Assembly (NCBI GenBank): GCA_030594505.1
Contig: JAUVFC010000077.1
Coordinates: forward strand, 1 to 7,670
Direction of reading: 5' to 3'
DNA from: Desulfobacterales bacterium
Lineage (GTDB): Bacteria > Desulfobacterota > Desulfobacteria > Desulfobacterales > C00003106
DNA: 7,670 nucleotides
Part shown: positions 6,079 through 7,670 of the stretch, in pieces
Layout of the letters: each line of letters begins with the position of its first letter
Position numbering within the stretch: the stretch's first letter is position 1
Program-made: the position numbers and the translations under genes
Notes under the pieces: generated by a model
Seen by the model: only the letters and a program-made list of their open reading frames with translations
What the model was told of the DNA's origin: nothing
The model's database searches: none

Positions 6079-6564
6079 TCAGTACAGGGAGGATGTCCGT
6101 ACAAGTTTTTTCCTGTACTTTACAAGAATTACCGCAAACCACGGTAGACACATCATCTCTATGACCCACGGAATCGGGTTGTTAATCTCCACATAATACT
6201 GCCAGAGCCTTACAAGATAGTTTGGTGTTTCTACATGCTCTAATGGATCCATGAAAGGCCATAAAATGTTGTCAAGCTCTATTGGAATATCCTGTATGAG
6301 GTGTAACATTGTTCCTGCGAAAAAGGTATAGATCGCTTTACGCTTTTTCGGCAAGACAAAGATGAGCGCAAGACAAAGGGCTGTAAGGACCACGGCAGAA
6401 TGGCACACAGATCGGCCCGGAAGATCGGTTGTTAGGACAAGGGCCTTGTCTACGAGGTCGGGAAAAAGGGCGCCAAGCAAAAATATAGGGTAAGAAAGTT
6501 TTACCTTAAACCTTTCCAGACCCTGATGCAGACAGGTAGTTGTTATGACATGTCCTAAATACAT
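6079..6564 (-). CDS. YdjM-like membrane-bound metal-dependent hydrolase family protein
   Basis: A 161-aa protein resembling the YdjM/DUF457 membrane-bound metal-dependent hydrolase family. It has an early GHVITT (His5), then YPIFLLGALFPDLVDK (25-40) with Asp36 and Asp39, GRSVCHSAVV (50-59) with Arg51 and His55, and a hydrophobic MLHLIQD (86-92) with His88 and Asp92. DNILWPF (98-104) resembles the Trp-Pro-Phe/Leu seen after the last motif. These His/Asp residues are the expected metal ligands. Hydrophobic stretches at about 53-71, 77-90 and 132-149 suggest membrane helices. Enzymatic activity for the family is inferred from motifs rather than well established; in E. coli ydjM is an SOS gene. 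No strong Shine-Dalgarno precedes the ATG, and no LexA-like box was recognised. The inverted-repeat element at 6587-6654 lies 22 bp upstream. Confidence 0.75.
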   Translation of the reverse strand: MYLGHVITTTCLHQGLERFKVKLSYPIFLLGALFPDLVDKALVLTTDLPGRSVCHSAVVLTALCLALIFVLPKKRKAIYTFFAGTMLHLIQDIPIELDNILWPFMDPLEHVETPNYLVRLWQYYVEINNPIPWVIEMMCLPWFAVILVKYRKKLVRTSSLY

Positions 6565-6586
6565 AATTTTATGTTAGAAAGGGCTG

Positions 6587-6654
6587 GAAGACACACCCCT
6601 AAATCCCCTCTTGACAGGGGTGGACGCGAAGCGGACGGCGTGTGTCATGTCTTC
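6587..6654. repeat. Imperfect inverted-repeat element, REP/MITE-like
   Basis: The outer arms are GAAGACA (6587-6593) and TGTCTTC (6648-6654), and overlapping them GACACAC (6590-6596) and GTGTGTC (6640-6646). Inside are a nested CCCCT/AGGGG stem (6605-6609 with 6616-6620) and a CGC-GAA-GCG mini-stem (6625-6633). The GCGAAGCGG core also appears in the gspF-gspG gap (231-238 with flanks). About 68 bp long, with no coding capacity of its own. It looks like one copy of a dispersed palindromic repeat or the remnant of a small non-autonomous element. Only one copy is visible here, so mobility is inference. Confidence 0.6.
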
Positions 6655-6838
6655 TATTCCCCGCTTAAATTCAAAAAATATTACAAGAGACCATTCCCTA
6701 TTGGCAAAATATGTACCATAATTAATTAAAAGAGATAAAGAGATTTTTCAGAAGGATAAAGAACCTTGGCACGATATAACTATAAAAAAAATAGCCGGCG
6801 ATCCAAGCCTCCACATAGACGTCGGAGAACTCCAATGA
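6647..6838 (+). pseudogene. Possible small interrupted reading frame upstream of the helicase
   Basis: From an ATG at 6647 (inside the right arm of the inverted repeat) the frame reads 24 codons to a TAA at 6719-6721. It then continues open for 38 more codons to a TGA at 6836-6838. The second half (KRDKEIFQKDKEPW, then IAGDPSLHIDVGELQ) looks protein-like and its stop overlaps the helicase ATG as ATGA, the pattern of coupled genes. It has no ATG, GTG or TTG of its own after the TAA. I do not recognise a family. It may be a decayed small gene whose 5' end was replaced by the repeat element, or chance. Treat as tentative. Confidence 0.25.
6701..6728 (+). promoter_or_regulatory. Candidate sigma70-type promoter upstream of the helicase
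   Basis: TTGGCA (6701-6706) and TAATTA (6723-6728), 16 nt apart, lie in an AT-rich stretch about 107 bp before the helicase start. The match is partial (4 of 6 in the -35 and 4 of 6 in the -10), and AT-rich DNA gives such matches by chance. It is nevertheless the only plausible promoter seen between the inverted-repeat element and the helicase. Confidence 0.25.
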
Positions 6839-7670
6839 CCGTAAGTTCCAGGCTCAGACCAAAAGCGGACAGCCGGCTGAAGAGTATCTTCGCAAAGATC
6901 GGGGTGCCCGAAAAAACCCCGTTTAAACCGGACCCTTTTCAACTTGAAGCCCTTGCCGCCATACAGGAGACCGATTGTTTGGTCACTGCACCGACCGGTT
7001 CAGGCAAGACATGGATTGCAGAGGAGGCGATAGCGCCACTTCATACACAGGGGAAGAGGGTGTGGTATGCTTCTCCGCTGAAGGCCCTTACAAATTCCAA
7101 ATATACGGAATTCAAAGCCCGCTTTGGTGCGGAGAATGTTGGAATACTGACAGGTGACAGAAAGGAGAACGCGGATGCTCCTATTATTGTAGGAACCACG
7201 GAGATCTTGCGGAACCATCTCTACGATGTAATGCGTGAAGGTATCGATTTCCCGGCGGACCTGATAGTACTTGACGAGGCCCACTTTTTAGGAGACCCGG
7301 ATCGAGGCGTGGTCTGGGAAGAGGTTATCATTTATCTCCCGCAGCGACTCAACCTGTTGATGCTTTCTGCTACTATATCGAATGCTGATCAGATCGCAGA
7401 CTGGATGGAATCGATACGACATACAAAGTGTGTCGTGGTTGACGAAGCAAAAAGACCGGTTCCCCTCTATTCACTATTTCTCCATCCCTCTGGTGAACTG
7501 TTACCCCTTACCGGACGAAACGGGATCGCCAGAAAAGTTGAAAGATATCTGAACAGCGAAAATCCTCCACTTCTTGCTCCCCCTCACATGCTGCCGCCAT
7601 TCGGTGATATAATACGTGTGCTGAGAAAATATCATCTCCTTCCTGCCATTTTTTTCCTGAAGTCAAGAGC
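6835..7670 (+). CDS. Ski2-like DExH-box helicase, N-terminal part (partial at right edge)
   Basis: The first 278 codons of a superfamily 2 helicase. ATG at 6835 is preceded by GGAG at 6824-6827 with 7 nt spacing. The motifs come in order: PFQLEAL (34-40, Q-motif-like), motif I APTGSGKT (52-59), Ia SPLKALTN (80-87), GILTGDR (103-109), Ib GTTEILRN (120-127), motif II DEAH (147-150) and motif III SAT (178-180). After these come RPVPLY (207-212), typical of Ski2/Mtr4-like enzymes, and AIFFLKSR (271-278), the start of motif IV, at the window end. Such proteins are ATP-driven 3'-5' RNA or DNA unwinding enzymes. Bacterial members are scattered and mostly uncharacterised, so RNA processing or DNA repair are both possible. 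The residues between 215 and 265 look like a family-specific linker. The start overlaps the stop of the small upstream frame. Confidence 0.9.
   Translation, partial: MTVSSRLRPKADSRLKSIFAKIGVPEKTPFKPDPFQLEALAAIQETDCLVTAPTGSGKTWIAEEAIAPLHTQGKRVWYASPLKALTNSKYTEFKARFGAENVGILTGDRKENADAPIIVGTTEILRNHLYDVMREGIDFPADLIVLDEAHFLGDPDRGVVWEEVIIYLPQRLNLLMLSATISNADQIADWMESIRHTKCVVVDEAKRPVPLYSLFLHPSGELLPLTGRNGIARKVERYLNSENPPLLAPPHMLPPFGDIIRVLRKYHLLPAIFFLKSR

Noticed and set aside
6748..6942. Minus-strand 64-aa open frame over the helicase start.
   Set aside because: It overlaps the well-supported helicase N-terminus and shows no recognisable motif.
7148..7162. A 15-nt exact match (TGACAGGTGACAGAA) between the helicase gene and the heptamer array at 3361-3375.
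   Set aside because: In the helicase it encodes the conserved LTGDR segment, and only two imperfect units are present; the match is best explained by chance plus coding constraint.

Overview
The window reads as a gene-dense chromosomal segment from a Gram-negative bacterium of moderate GC content. The envelope-related genes (a type II secretion pseudopilin operon and a lipid A-type acyltransferase family protein) show this. The gene mix and the short dispersed repeats would fit Desulfobacterota (former Deltaproteobacteria) or a neighbouring phylum such as Nitrospirota. That placement is inference; nothing in the window (no rRNA, no marker protein) fixes it.

Region 1 (1-3272, + strand) is a type II secretion system (T2SS) run in the canonical order gspF (only the 3' end is inside), gspG, gspH, gspI, gspJ, gspK. 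After a 156-bp gap behind gspF, which is filled with small repeats and hairpins, the five pseudopilin genes are tightly packed. gspG/gspH overlap by about 32 nt, gspH/gspI by ATGA, gspI/gspJ by 8 nt, and gspJ/gspK are 2 nt apart. GspG would be the major pseudopilin and GspH-I-J-K the minor tip complex. The usual gspL/gspM assembly-platform genes do not follow gspK.

Region 2 (3273-3452) is a repeat spacer. It holds a 16-unit tandem array of a 7-nt motif (consensus ACAGATG), then a short 4-unit array of a different heptamer (TCTGACC).

Region 3 (3453-5643, + strand) has an M17 leucyl aminopeptidase (pepA) and a DUF374-type lysophospholipid/lipid A-like acyltransferase, 64 bp apart.

Region 4 (5666-6564, - strand) converges on region 3. 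It holds a YdjM-like membrane metal-dependent hydrolase gene followed by cutA.

Region 5 (6565-7670) starts with an imperfect inverted-repeat element, then an AT-rich stretch containing a small interrupted reading frame. That frame overlaps (ATGA) the start of a Ski2-like DExH helicase gene, which runs off the right edge.

Most of the window is recognisable housekeeping and secretion machinery. I see no new defence or mobile system. The less ordinary content is the intergenic material: three distinct kinds of short repeat, the interrupted mini-ORF before the helicase, the absence of gspL/M after gspK, and a substitution next to the PepA active site.
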